From the NCBI RefSeq assembly GCF_011075055.1, contig NC_058144.1, positions 17,289,807 to 17,353,806 on the forward strand: DNA of 64,000 nucleotides, read 5' to 3'. Of this stretch, positions 33,121-44,794 are shown piece by piece. The notes beneath the pieces are model-generated. The model was given only the letters and a program-made list of their open reading frames with translations. It had not been told where the DNA came from and did no database searches. A program made the translations under genes and the position numbers. Within the stretch, counting starts at the first letter, position 1, and the number at the start of each line of letters is the position of its first letter. The stretch comes from Mangifera indica. Its lineage: Eukaryota; Streptophyta; Magnoliopsida; Sapindales; Anacardiaceae.

Positions 33121-35442
33121 TGTTACGAAAGGTGCCTTAGAGCCAATTAAATTTGACATTTGTGGATGTAATTTTATATTAATAATTAATAAAGGATTTA
33201 TAGTTTTTTAATGGTCAAAGGACTATTTCCCACCCAAGGTATGTTGATTTCCCAAAACTCTCCCCTTTAACTTTGAAAATCTCATTTACCCATCCATGGC
33301 CAATTAAAATTAACGGAACTCTAACCCCCGAAAAATTTATCCCATTTTCCCCCCTAAAAGTTTAAAAACTGACATTTTCTTCCCTAAGCCAAGTTTGAAA
33401 AAATCACATTTTCCCCTTAAGGTTTAGTTTCAAAATCCGATCACCTTCTCTGGTGCCATTATCGATTGTCTCTCCCTCTCGACGATTCCTCTTCCTTCGA
33501 TGGCTCATCTTCCTTCAATGGCCTACCTCAACTCTACTCCAATCTCTTCGGTGTCTAGAGACGTTATCTGGGAAAAGGAATCGTCTTCCTAGATGACGAA
33601 GATAAGATCTATCGATCTCATTTTCATCCTCTAGGAAGACGATTCCTCTTCCTAGACGACGTATCTGGACGTCAAAGGGGTTAGGGTAGGTCGTTAGAGG
33701 AAGGGGAATCGTCGAGAAGGAGAGACGACCAACGATGGCACTGGAAAAGGTGACTAGATTTTAAAACTAAACCCTAAGGGGGAAATATAATTTTTTCAAA
33801 CTTGGTTTATGGGAGAAAAGTTTTTTTTTTTTAAATTTAAGGGGAAAATGAAATCATAGTTAAGTTTATTTTTAATATTAAATATAAAATAATGATTTTG
33901 CCTTTAAAATTAACAGATTTAAATGACCATGGGTAGGTAAATGGGATTTTCAAAGTTAACAAGGGGAACTTTGGGAAATCAGCATACCTTGGGTGGGAAA
34001 TAGTCATTTGGCGTTTTTTAATTTATATGTTGTATATTTATATGATCATGCATATAACATGCCCTTAGAATGGTAGAATTATGACAAGAGAATCAGATGA
34101 CTGATTGTGAGAACCTTATGTACATATTAAGTGGCCAATCTGGAAACATTTATAATCCTGACTTACAATGAATAAGGGCACATATAATGATGATGAAATT
34201 ATCAAAGTGTTAAGCAGTACTACCAAAAGTGGCGGCAGTTCTCACATGTCAAAACTATCGTAGACAGTTTGGTGTAACACACGGGTGCATGTTGTAGACA
34301 TATTCATCGAACTAACCCGACTAGAGGATATCCATATGGATGGTTGCTCCAATATCTATGGAATAAATCTTCTGAACACCACAGGTGCATGTGATATTTT
34401 GACTTAAGGTCACCACGCCGTCTCATATAAGGATTAATATGGTTTGATACTATCCAACATGTTACTATAATTAGGGTAACTATAAAGGTAGTAATTGACA
34501 ATACCATGACATACATAAAGGTTATGGTTGATCCATAAAGGATTTGCCACTCTTGAGCATCGGAAAAGATATCTCACATGAGAATACTGAAAGACATCTA
34601 TGACTATTTGAATTTGTGGCCACAATGGGACAAGGTTGTAACCTAATTGTGTAGGTCATTGATGAGTATCAGTTCATACTAAGGAACTATTGAGATAGAC
34701 ACTTTTCTATGTCTCAACCTTGAGAGATAGTGATTGACGAAATGATTGAATTACACATAACTGTGATATTGTAAAAGCTTAAGAGGTTTTTGCTAACACT
34801 CTATCATCCGGGCGGTCATAATGCTTTGCTAGAGACTAACTTAGTCTATGTCTAGATTCAGCCTGAATTCAAGTATTATTGATTCGATAGAGAGTTTATG
34901 GGTCACACACATATAGGGGTTGATTCAAATTGGGAGGCAAGTATTATTTGGTGATAATCCTAGTGTTTAGAAAAAGAAAGAATCTAATAGACAACGCTCT
35001 GACCAAGGTACACTTAGTGTGCATGTTGTTGGGTGGCACCATGCAAAACTATAAAAGGCATGGCATGGCTAGATAAAAGATTGTTTAGCCATGCAAGGCT
35101 TAAAGCCATGTCAGGTAGTACACTTGTGTTGCTACCCATGCATGTGTTAATGCATGTTAAGTGACACACTTATATACCACATGTGCAAGTCACAAAACAT
35201 GTCAGTTGTGCATGTTTACATGCTAGTCATGCATGTGTATTTAAAATGTCAAGTTTGGATGCAATCCTTGCTAAACTCAGACACCTATATATATTTAAAG
35301 TGTGTGCTAAAATTAAAATAGATAGAACACATACACAGCAAAAACCCTAGCCACAAGTTTTCTCTTTTTCTCTCTTTCTTCTCGAGAACATGCATAATCA
35401 AGTTTAAAGCCTCTTACGTGTTCATGATCCGTCTGGATACCT
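33121..35442 (+). mobile_element. Copia LTR (solo, 3' end lost), carrying a foldback element
   Basis: It starts 'tgttacgaaaggtgccttag' and follows the copia LTR order seen at 37969 and 44795 ('gagccaattaaatttgacattt', 'aataaaggattta', 'gtgtaacacacgggtgcatgt', 'ggatatccatatggatggttgctcc'). Without the inserted foldback element it is about 1.51 kb. The last roughly 100-200 bases, normally ending 'aaaacctaaca', are missing: at 'ctggataccttggtttt' the sequence passes directly into gypsy LTR. No internal coding region is present, so it is a solo LTR with a deletion at its right side. Confidence 0.8.
33213..34013. mobile_element. Mutator-like non-autonomous foldback element, copy 1
   Basis: An 801-bp element with inverted ends ('ggtcaaaggactatttccca' left; the right end read in reverse complement is cgccaaatgactatttccca) and a perfect 9-bp TSD, ttttttaat (33204-33212 and 34014-34022). 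The inverted repeats extend far inward: 'ccttctctggtgccattatc' and 'ctctccctctcgacgattcc' on the left pair with 'gatggcactggaaaagg' and 'gaatcgtcgagaaggagag' on the right, and a second hairpin 'gaatcgtcttcctag'/'ctaggaagacgattc' lies in the middle. No transposase is encoded. Long inverted ends with a 9-bp TSD fit Mutator-like elements. A related copy is at 49570. Confidence 0.9.
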
Positions 35443-35681
35443 TGGTTTTATTTGGCTACACATGTTATAGTTTTTAGTTAATACTTTTGAGATTGAACAC
35501 CATTTATACATTTCAAGTTATTTTTTAAATAAGGGTATTTTATAATTTTGTTGAATAATAAAAGAAGTTTTGTTCAAAATTTTTAAGAAATATATTATAT
35601 GTTTTGAATTAAATGTATACTCGAATAGTTGATCCAGTGACATCTTTCTCTAAAAGGTGGTACTTCTAAAAATGTGTTACA
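35443..35681 (+). repeat. 3' LTR of the broken gypsy element, part 3 (LTR end)
   Basis: Its reverse complement matches the left edge of the minus-sense LTRs: 'tgtaacacatttttagaagtac', then the 'agtttacttattaaaat...atacccttat'-like AT-rich segment. It ends 'aaaaatgtgttaca' at 35681. With 23666-24119 and 32831-33120 this gives about 980 bases, less than half of a normal LTR of this type, so a deletion accompanied the loss of the copia LTR end. Confidence 0.6.
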
Positions 35682-35965
35682 TAATATGTTCCATGTGTTG
35701 TTGTTGCTTAAGTATATCAATGACTTGACTCATGCACTCAGAGTTAAGGATGTTAAGCTCAAGGATAACTTGATGTATAAGGAGCACTTGGTTCAGATTT
35801 AAGACAGATAGGTCAAAGAGCTCAGACATAGATAAATTCCCTTAGTCAAGGTTCTAGGGAGGAATTACAAAGTTAAGAAGGCCACATAAGAGGTCGAGCA
35901 AGACATGAAGCAATGATTCCTACAACTCTTTGAATTAATTTTGAGGATAAAATTCATTTAAAGAT
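35682..35965 (+). pseudogene. Second gypsy integrase C-terminus, chromodomain-like
   Basis: The plus-strand translation reads FHVLLLLKYINDLTHALRVK, then DVKLKDNLMYKEHLVQI, IPLVKVLGRNYKVKKAT and a degraded tail before an LTR. It is homologous to 23355-23665 but a different copy. Because it starts at the FHV motif directly after the end of another LTR, the broken gypsy element above probably inserted into this integrase. Several stops are present. Confidence 0.65.
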
Positions 35966-36836
35966 GAAGCATTATAATAGTCATAGGTAAGCTCAAGGGT
36001 ATTTTGGTCATTTTTCCTTACATTTATTTGAGTTTAATATGTGTTTTTAGTGGGGTGCATGCCCATATATGTTGGTGTAAATGGTCATGCATCGTCAACA
36101 ATGTTTGAATTTGAGATAAGATAAGAATTATGGTAAAATAGGAAAATACCTTAGTTGTCATTTAACCTAATTCTCATTATTTTTCACACCCCAGCCATAC
36201 ACCGAAAAAAAGATGAGAAAGAGAGAGAGAAGATTTTTAGTCACCGAAGAGACCAACTGATCATTAGAAATCTTGTAGCCACGTAGAGAATTACTTGTAC
36301 ATCGGAAGACAAAAAAGTATAGTAGCTTATTGGTTTGTTGTTCTTTAATAAATAATATGCTAGTTAAGATGGTTTATTGAGACTATATGGTTAACTATCA
36401 CAAAAGTAGTATAAATGGTGGACATTCATGAGTTTTGATTGTGTATTTATAGTAGTGTAATGATTTAAGAGAATTGATATTGAAGTTAGTTATTATAGGT
36501 TAGAATTATACCTCAAGTAGATATATATTATGCTGAGATGATTTAGATTATTGTTGTGTTGTGATGTTTTCAGAATTCATAGAATTAGTAGGGTAAAAAG
36601 AGTTTAGATCATGTTACACGATTGTGTAGGATAACCATGCACCCGTGTGTCACCTATTTAAAACAGTAAATTCTATCTTTGGCTCACTCACCCTACAAAG
36701 AGGCATATATAATCATAAAGTATGACACATAAGCCCATGTGTGACTTTCCAAAGGTAGATGTCGTGTTTAAGAGGTGACACACTTGTGTATGAGTGTTAG
36801 GAATCACATAAGCTTGTGGTTAGAGCTACACGCCCC

Positions 36837-36883
<47 letters not shown>

Positions 36884-37968
36884 GGACATAGGTGTGTAAA
36901 GTAGAGATATACTCGTGTGTCCACCAAGAAATAGAAAAAAGACTATTTTACCCTAGGTTATGTGCAAGGAAAGGGAAGAGGAAAGAAAGAGAGTAGGAAG
37001 CCTTTAATAAGACAAGAGAAATTATCTAGTCAAATAATAGTGCCTGATTATATGAAAGATGACACAAACATTGATAGAGTTAGATCTAGGTCAAAAATCA
37101 AAAAAGTTAAAGGAAGTAGTAAACACCTAGATAGCCACTAATTGTGCACATAAGTGGCAAGATACATGAAAGCAATAACGTTATATGAGGGATATATACC
37201 TATGAGATGCTTCTTGCACTCAAAATCAAGAGGTATTAGCCACACAATTCAGTTCAATTCAAGTGTGCAAGATAATGGATATAGTCTTTTTAATAAGTTC
37301 CTCACATTTTCAATAGGATGCATCACCTATACACCTATGGTAGGGCCATCTGAGATGATTTTCAGAAAGTAGTCTCATAGCTATCGTATGTGGTAAGGGA
37401 AGTATTGTGACTAGATTCCTCATGTGACTAGGGTATCACGATTAGCTAGTCCAATAGGACGTATGACATGTGCTTAAGGCATGATAGTTAATAAACATAC
37501 AAAGTGTCATTTGCTTTCACTAGGGCATCAAATATGTAAGATCAGCTTAGACTTTAGTGATTTTATGGATGGCTTATGTCAAGGCATGAGGGTATCGAGT
37601 TGTGACCACAACAAGATTTACTAGTGGGATACCAGGTTTTCTATTTTTATGTCGTGTAAGGTGTTGAAAGGTCATTGACTTATTGAGTGTTTTCACTCAC
37701 ATGTTTTTTTTTGTGGTTTTATAAGTAAAAGTGATTAATGGGGTAATGTTGGGGAGCTAACTAATGCAACTCAAAAGGGCAAGGGGCAAAATTGTTATTT
37801 ATAGATTATTTCTCTATTTATGTATTTTGCATTTCTATTACAGTCTTTATAAATGTTTATGCATAATCTTTGTCCTGGCATACATATGCACCTACAAATA
37901 AAGTGCTATTAGAAGTTGATTAAATATAACTTAATATAAACTTTATCATAAAAAACTTGGCTCTAGAG
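35966..37968 (+). repeat. Gypsy LTR, plus sense, 3' end cut
   Basis: Follows the integrase tail and starts near 'cattataatagtcataggtaag', a decayed TGTAACACCTACAGGTA-like edge, then 'ctcaagggtattttggtca'. It contains several CACAC...GTGTG-like palindromes (36625-36655, 36725-36800, 36890-36925), a (TA)20 run, and 'attgagtgttttcactcac'. It is cut at 37969 by the outer copia element. The part beyond is not clearly recognisable to the right of 57578. Confidence 0.55.
36841..36880. repeat. (TA)20 microsatellite
   Basis: Uninterrupted TA repeat within the gypsy LTR. Such runs are unstable, so the exact length is uncertain. Confidence 0.95.
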
Positions 37969-38719
37969 TGTTAAAGTAGGTGTCTTAAAGCCAATTGTGT
38001 TTAACATTTGTAATTGATTTTTTTTGTTTTTTATTAATAAAGGACTTATTATTATTCAATTTATATGGATCTCAATTATATGATTGCAAAAGTAATATGC
38101 CTTTAGAATAGTGAAATTATGATGAAGGGATTAGACGACTATTTGTAGGAACTTTATGCACATATTAAGTAGCCATTATAGAAACATCTATAATCCCAAC
38201 ATTGTCATGACCAAGGGCACTAGTAATGATGATGAAATTATCATGGTGTTGAGCAACCCTATCAAATGGTGGCAACCATTCTCACGTGTCAAATCTATTT
38301 GTAGACAACTTAGTGTAACACTTGGGTGTACGTTGTAGACATTTTTACCAGACTAACCCAACTAGAGGATATTCATATAGATGGTTGCTCTAATATGTAT
38401 GGAATAAATCCTTTGAACACTATGGTTGTATGTGATCCTTTGACTTGAGGTTACCAAATCATTTCTTGAAAGGATAGGTATGGTTTAAATTTATCTAACA
38501 TGTCACCGTAACTAGGGTAACTATAAAAGTAGTAATTGGCCATATCATGATATATATAGAGGTTATCTTTGATTAATAAAGGATTTGTCACTTTCGAGCT
38601 TAGGAGAAAATATCTCACATAAGAATACTAAAAGATATCTACGACTACTTGAATCTGTGGCCATGGTTGGATTAAGTCGTAGCCTATTCCAGGTTGGTCA
38701 TTGATAAATGTCACTTAAT
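37969..38719 (+). repeat. Outer copia 5' LTR, left part
   Basis: It starts 'tgttaaagtaggtgtctta' and parallels the first half of 56041-57578, for example 'aataaaggacttattattatt', 'atggatctcaattatatgattgc', 'gaaattatcatggtgttgagcaac'. It stops at 'gtcattgataaatgtcacttaat', where a solo LTR is inserted. Confidence 0.82.
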
Positions 38720-41700
38720 TACTAGGGTAGTTGCCTTAGAGCGAATCATATTTAACATTTGTGAGTATAATTTTATATTAATCATTACAAAAAAGATGTA
38801 GGGCTATTCTATTCATATGTGTTTAATTATATGATTGTATAAATAACATGCCCTTGAAATGGTAGAACTATAAAGAGAGGATCAGACGACTGATTATGGG
38901 CACCCTATATACATATTAAATGGTCATTCTAGAAATGTTCATAATCGTGACATTGCAATGAACAAGGGAACATATAATGATGATAGGATTATCATAGTGT
39001 TAAGCAACCACATCAAAAGTGGTGACAATTCTCATGTGTTAAAGAGTTATAGACATATTCACTAGACTTACCCAACTAGAGGATATTCATATGGATGGTT
39101 GCTCTAATGTCTATGGAATAAATCCTCTAAACATCATGGGTGCATATGATCATTTGATTTGAGGTCGTCAGACCATTTTATGTAAGGATCAGTATGGCTT
39201 GATATTATCCAACGTCTCTTTGTAATTAGGGTAATTATAAAGGTAATAATTAGCTATATCGTGATATATTTGGAGGCTATAATTGATCAATAAAGGATTT
39301 GTCACTCTTGAGTACATGAGAAGATATCTCACATGAGAATACTAAATGACATCCATGACTACTTGAATATGTGGTCACAGTGGGATAAGGTTATAGCCTA
39401 ATTCATGTTCGTCTTTAATATGTATAAGTTAATATTGAGGAACCACTAAGATAGATGCATTTTTATATCTCAACCTTAAGAGATATTGTTTGAAGAAATT
39501 ATTGAATTGCACGTAACTGTGATGTTGTGAAAGCTTAAGAGATGTTTGTTGACATTCTAGTGTTTGGATGGCTATGATGCTTTGCTACAGGCCAATCTTG
39601 GTCTATGTTTGGATGTAACCCAAATTCAGAAATTACCAACTAGATAGAGAGTTTATAAGTCACACATATAAAGGAGTTCAATTGAACTCAAATGTAACAT
39701 CCCTCTTTAGATACATACCCCTGATGAAAATATACCAAAAGAGAGGTATACAACTAGACTATTTAAAAAATTTAATGTATTATCATAATTATAAAGCATA
39801 CAAAAAGGTAATGTAATAAAAACACTTTATAAGTCAAACTCATAAAATAATAATAATTATCTAAAAATCTCCATTACAAAATAACTGCATCAATGTTTCT
39901 GAAAATTCTGATAATAATAATAAGTTTATGTTTGCTAATATTGAAATGGCATAAGTGTCTCTTTCCTCATGCAACTACTCACTAGACCATTGGATCCCTA
40001 TCTATCTCGCTACTTACCTCTACCTACAAAACATATAAAAGAAACGTGTGAGTAAAACTTAGTAAGTAGAGATGTTTCAACACCCATGGCTATTAAACTA
40101 TCTGGTAGTAAAACTCACGTTTTTTTTGCAAGCTAACTATTGTCACACTATAGCCCTGACATAGTCACCCATTGAAGTTGTGTAAACCAAAACTGGAATT
40201 GGCGTATCTGATGCCCTAGTGAAAGCTACTAAATGCCTTACGTATATGCCAAATGGTTTATTAGGCCATCTAATTAGGACACCCTAATCACACAAGGAAT
40301 CTTTAATAACAACTCCTTCCCTTACCACATAAGCTGATTGGAATTGCTGATTAACCATTCAAAGATGACCCTTACCTCAAGTACATGCACACCTGAACTG
40401 AACTGAGTGGCTATACGCCTTGGCGTCAAGTGCATGATACATCTCATTGGTATCCAACCTTATTGCTTTCACAATTATCATCATTTATGCACTTAGCTAG
40501 TGACTATCTAGTCATTTGACACTAGCCTTAAGGTTGCTAACTTTTTGACTCGAATTTAGCTCAATTTGAGCTTGTGCCATTGTCTATATAGTCGAACACC
40601 TTATCTATATCTTTCTTGAATTCCTTACCCTTTGTTAGCTCATTACTCTTCTCATGTAACTCTCCTATATTATGCACATAACCTAGGGGTATAATTATCT
40701 TTTGACTTTGTTTAGAAGTACATAGCCATATGTTTCTCAACCCACGCTCGTGTGCCTCCAGAACCATATACACAGATATGTGACACTCAGCACATAATCG
40801 TGTCTAGAGCAGATGTGCATAGGGAGTTAACCTAGACACACTCCTATGTACTTAGATCTATGTGTATAAGTCATTTGTTCTATGGCATATGTCATCAACT
40901 TTTAGGAACCCATACAAGGCATGTATCCCATACTATATGGTCGTGCATTTCTCTCCTTAAAATGAGAATAGGATCTTTGGGTTTTCAAAATTCTAGAATG
41001 ACAAACAGATATGTATGGAACCACACACAATCGTATGTTGCAATCTAAAAATCGCACCCTAGGGTTTCTATGTTGTTCTAGTCACGCAAAGGGTCAATCA
41101 AACACATATTCAAGCTAATACAAAGAATCTCTAAGTTGCCTAAGCAGTGTACTCTTTAAAGATCATGTTTTATAACCACATACACATCAAATGAATAGCG
41201 TTAACGAACTATCAACTCCAAACACATAATTATCATGCACTCAAAAGACTAGGTAGGCATATGGTTCATCATAATGGCATACAAGATTAGGTACATCATA
41301 CAAATCATCATACTTAAGTCTATACAACTCTAGATCATGCTAATACCAGAGGACATCAAAGATTTCATGATTTAAAAAAATAAGGAAAACTATTCCACTT
41401 ACTTGGATTCCGATAACAAAACCTCTTTTACACGACTATGATGATTCTAGTGATAGATGACAACTCCTCAGGCAACCATAGACTTCTCTCTCACACTCTT
41501 TTACGTTTTGAATAATTGGGACATAAAAGAATTTGTAAGAGTTAGGGTTGATCATGTTTTATTTTTATCTTTAAGACGTGATACATGGGCATGTATGAAC
41601 CATATACGATCATGTGTATATGGTTGTGTATTCTCGAAATCATTTATCGCCATATTTTAAAAAATTAAAAAAAAGAAAAAAATAACCTTGGGCTTACCTG

Positions 41701-42512
41701 TAGGTGTTACATCAAAGGTGTGGATTATTTGTTGACAATTCTAATGTTTAGGGTAAGAAAGAGATTATAGATGGATTGGGTTTGTCTATTTGGGTTGAAA
41801 GGACCCAGTTCACCATATTTTAGCTAAGTGTACAACTATGCACCTTAATGTGCCAGTTATGCACTTGGAAAGATGATGCTAATCATGCAAATGCATGATG
41901 TATGCTGACACCATGTGTAAAAAAACATGTTAGCTAACACACACATGTGGTGTAAGTTATGCAAGCTTTTGGTCGTGCCAGTTGGCACACACATATGATG
42001 TTGACTATGTAAATGCTTTTGGTGAAATGCTAGTTTTGCATGTTTACGTACCAACTGTGCATGTGCGTTAATGAATATTGTACTTGGTTAAAATTCCAAT
42101 CTTGCTCAAACACCTGTACATATAAATTAAATGTGATTTTGAGAAATAAAAAACACTGAACATATAAAAACCCTAACCTTTTTTTGTGTTCTCCCTTTCT
42201 ATCGTGAACACATTTGTCCAACCAAAAAGCCCTAACAACCTTTTTGCCTAGATATCCTTTGTTTAGTGTTTGTGTTCCATATGGATACCGAAGTGTTGCC
42301 TCATGAGGATTGGATAACGCAATGTCTTAAAACATGTTAAATTTGAAAGAGTCATCAACATAGGTATTAAATCTAAAACACCTTATGAGTGTTTTTGTAT
42401 GTTTTATGGATTTTATATTTAAATGGGAATTTTAGTTAGGGTTTTCAAGATTTTTTTATTTTAAATTAAATTTTATTGCGCTACCAATTATCAGTGTACT
42501 GAAAACCTTACA
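38720..42512 (+). mobile_element. Solo copia LTR nested in the outer copia 5' LTR
   Basis: It starts 'tactagggtagttgcctta' (a decayed TGTTAGGGTAG) and ends 'gtgtactgaaaaccttaca'. The flanks are ttaat (38715-38719) and ttcat (42513-42517), a TSD with one mismatch. Without the inserted gypsy LTR it is about 1.77 kb, close to the 1.72-kb intact LTR at 44795. No primer site or coding DNA is present, so it is a solo LTR of the same family as its host. Confidence 0.82.
39693..41711 (-). mobile_element. Solo gypsy LTR nested in the solo copia LTR
   Basis: The plus strand reads TGTAACATCCCTCTTTAGAT to 'ttacctgtaggtgttaca', 2019 bp, with a perfect TSD tcaaa (39688-39692 and 41712-41716). The surrounding copia LTR sequence resumes with 'tcaaaggtgtggattatttg' as expected from the copies at 34930 and 42778. 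It has the 'gtgtgagtaaaacttagtaagtagag' block and many CACAC/GTGTG-like palindromes at 40735-41040 and 41575-41635. Small open frames inside are not genes. Confidence 0.9.
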
Positions 42513-43357
42513 TTCATACCGTGGAGCCATTGAAATAGCCACACTTTTATCCTTTAGCATTAAGAGATATTTGTTAATGAAAGAATTGAATTGCACGTTA
42601 TGGTGATGTTGCAAACGCTTAAAAGATGTTTATTAACACTTTGTTGACTAAGTGGCCATGATACCTTGCTAGAGGCCAATCTTGAACTATGCCCAGATTC
42701 AACCAGTATCCATGCACTACCAAATATAAAGAAAGTTTATAGGCCGCACACATAAAGAAGTTGATTTGAACTCAAAGACAAAGGTTATTTGATGGTAACC
42801 TTGGTGTTTGGGAATGAGGGTAACGCCACGAATGGACTAGGTTTGTCTAATAGGATTGAAAAACATAGTTTGGTTTTCCTTGACAATGCACAATTAGTCA
42901 TGCAACACCGTAAGGAAAGGAAAAACCATTCCCTATTAATGAGCTAGTTGTTCCAAGTGTTTAAATATTATAAATAGATGTGTATTCAAGAGAAAAGGAA
43001 AATAATAGTTTTATTTGCAAAACCCTATCCATTATCTCTCTTCCCTAAACACATATATTCAATCACAAAGCCTTAATAGCCTCTTGTGATTGAATAAGCC
43101 TCCAATCATGTTTGTGCTTTGCATTGATACCAAGACACCACCTCCCGAAGGTTTGATAATATCTTCTCTTACAATGTAAAGAATGACAAAACTGTCTAAT
43201 ATAGGTATAATTCTTTTAACACCCTATGTTTGTTAATGGCATGTTCATGAATCATATATTCAAAATGGCTATCCTGGCTAGGTTCTTAGGATTGTTTGAT
43301 TTTATAAATGTTAAATTCTGCTACACTACTGGTTATTGGTGTCTTGAGAACCTAACA
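42513..43357 (+). repeat. Outer copia 5' LTR, right part
   Basis: From the right-hand TSD copy it reads 'accgtggagccattgaaatag', matching 'accaaagagccattaagatag' in the 3' LTR at about 56778, and continues to 'cttgagaacctaaca'. Together with 37969-38719 it gives about 1.59 kb, against 1.54 kb for the 3' LTR. Confidence 0.82.
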
Positions 43358-44794
43358 GTGATATCAAAGTCATTGTTTAGCATATTTTTCATGAAAAATA
43401 TATCTACAACATGTTTTGATTAATTTTATGTATTGATTGCATGTAATTGATTTAATCAAAAGTTGCCTTTAAAATTTGTTAATGATAATTTGCAATCATG
43501 TTGTCGTGTGATTGTTAAGTTTCATGTGCAATAAACTGTGTTAATTTACTAAGTTTTGGATTCTTGGATTTTTGTTAGGTTTTGTTGAATATGCAAGCTT
43601 TTGGAATCCAATTGATTGGTCGTTGATTTTATATAGTTGTATGAAATTGCCTTTGAATTATGTTATTACATAATTCAAAGGTTGCTATTGGAATAAGGAT
43701 GGCTTACACAATACATCACCTCATGTTGGCAAAAGACTTGTTGGATTTAGGAAGCTTTCCGATAAACTACTTCATGGTAGAACCTGGAAAACACACTTCG
43801 AATGTCCATACCCATGACCAAGCACGAGTGACACTAAATGTAGATGGCTTTTAGAACAGGCACCATCTTTCCTTGGTACTAGGATTTCCTAGCAAAGAGT
43901 CGACTAGAGAATTTAGATGCATAGTCATGCCTTATAGAAATTTAAGTCATGCCATGGTCAACACCCTAACTATTCCATAAGTCATGCATGCTTCTTGAAT
44001 TTTGTTGAATTTTAGAATTAGGGCAGGGATGGTTGGCATCATGACTTGCACACCTGATTGAGGCTAGATTATCAATATTCTATTTTGATGAATAGGGACT
44101 GAATTACAAATTTACAAGCCTTTAGGGTTGAATTAAATTGTGTAAAAATTTAGGGACCAAAATGTAAATTTACACTTAGTTAATAATAATAAAATTAATT
44201 TAATTTTAATTTGGAATTATATATGTATGGATGTATTTATGCATGATGCTCAGTATATAACCAATGAACCTTTGTGTTTGAATGCTTTATTTTTCTAGGT
44301 TGTACTTTATTAAATAAGGAATGCGTGTCTTACCTTCTCATATTTTTCTTTTAGATTAGGTTTAATTTTTGTTTTATAGAAAATTGTAATTAGGAAATGA
44401 AATTATGTAATATCAAAGATTGAAGACAAAGGGCAAATGCAAATACCCGAAGTTGAAAACTGACCTAGGTTGTGTAGTCAAACCTCACTTGATTCGAAGG
44501 GCATGACATTAGTTATAGTTTTGTACTAGCATGTTTTATTTATGTTATAGAATATATGTGTACATTTTATTTTCGTAAATATCACCTAACATGCAAATTA
44601 AAACTTATGAGACTGTTTAATTAAAACATTCAAATTGAACATTAAGTTTAAGATTAAATTGATGTCTTCCAATATTATACCTTAATTGAGCCTTTGTTCT
44701 TTGAAACCCTTTTTGCCAAAGTGAAGGGTACACTTATACCAGATGGAAAATTAAGAGTTGATCATATTAAGTCTAACTTGACTAATGTGCATTA
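43358..44794 (+). other. Outer copia primer site and leader
   Basis: The primer site 'tgatatcaaagtca' at 43359 is a decayed TGGTATCAGAGTC-type site for initiator tRNA-Met. The following 1.4 kb is untranslated leader, paralleled by 46514-47960 of the inner element ('tgattgcatg.aattg', 'gatttgcaatcatgtt', 'aggttgtgtagtcaaac', 'ccaaagtgaagggtaca'). It breaks off at 44794 with 'aatgtgcatta', where the inner copia is inserted, and resumes at 52339. Confidence 0.75.

Noticed and set aside
40561..40773. A 70-codon minus-strand frame with a lysine-rich end
   Set aside because: It lies inside the solo gypsy LTR at 39693-41711, which has a perfect TSD; there is no sign of selection on coding.
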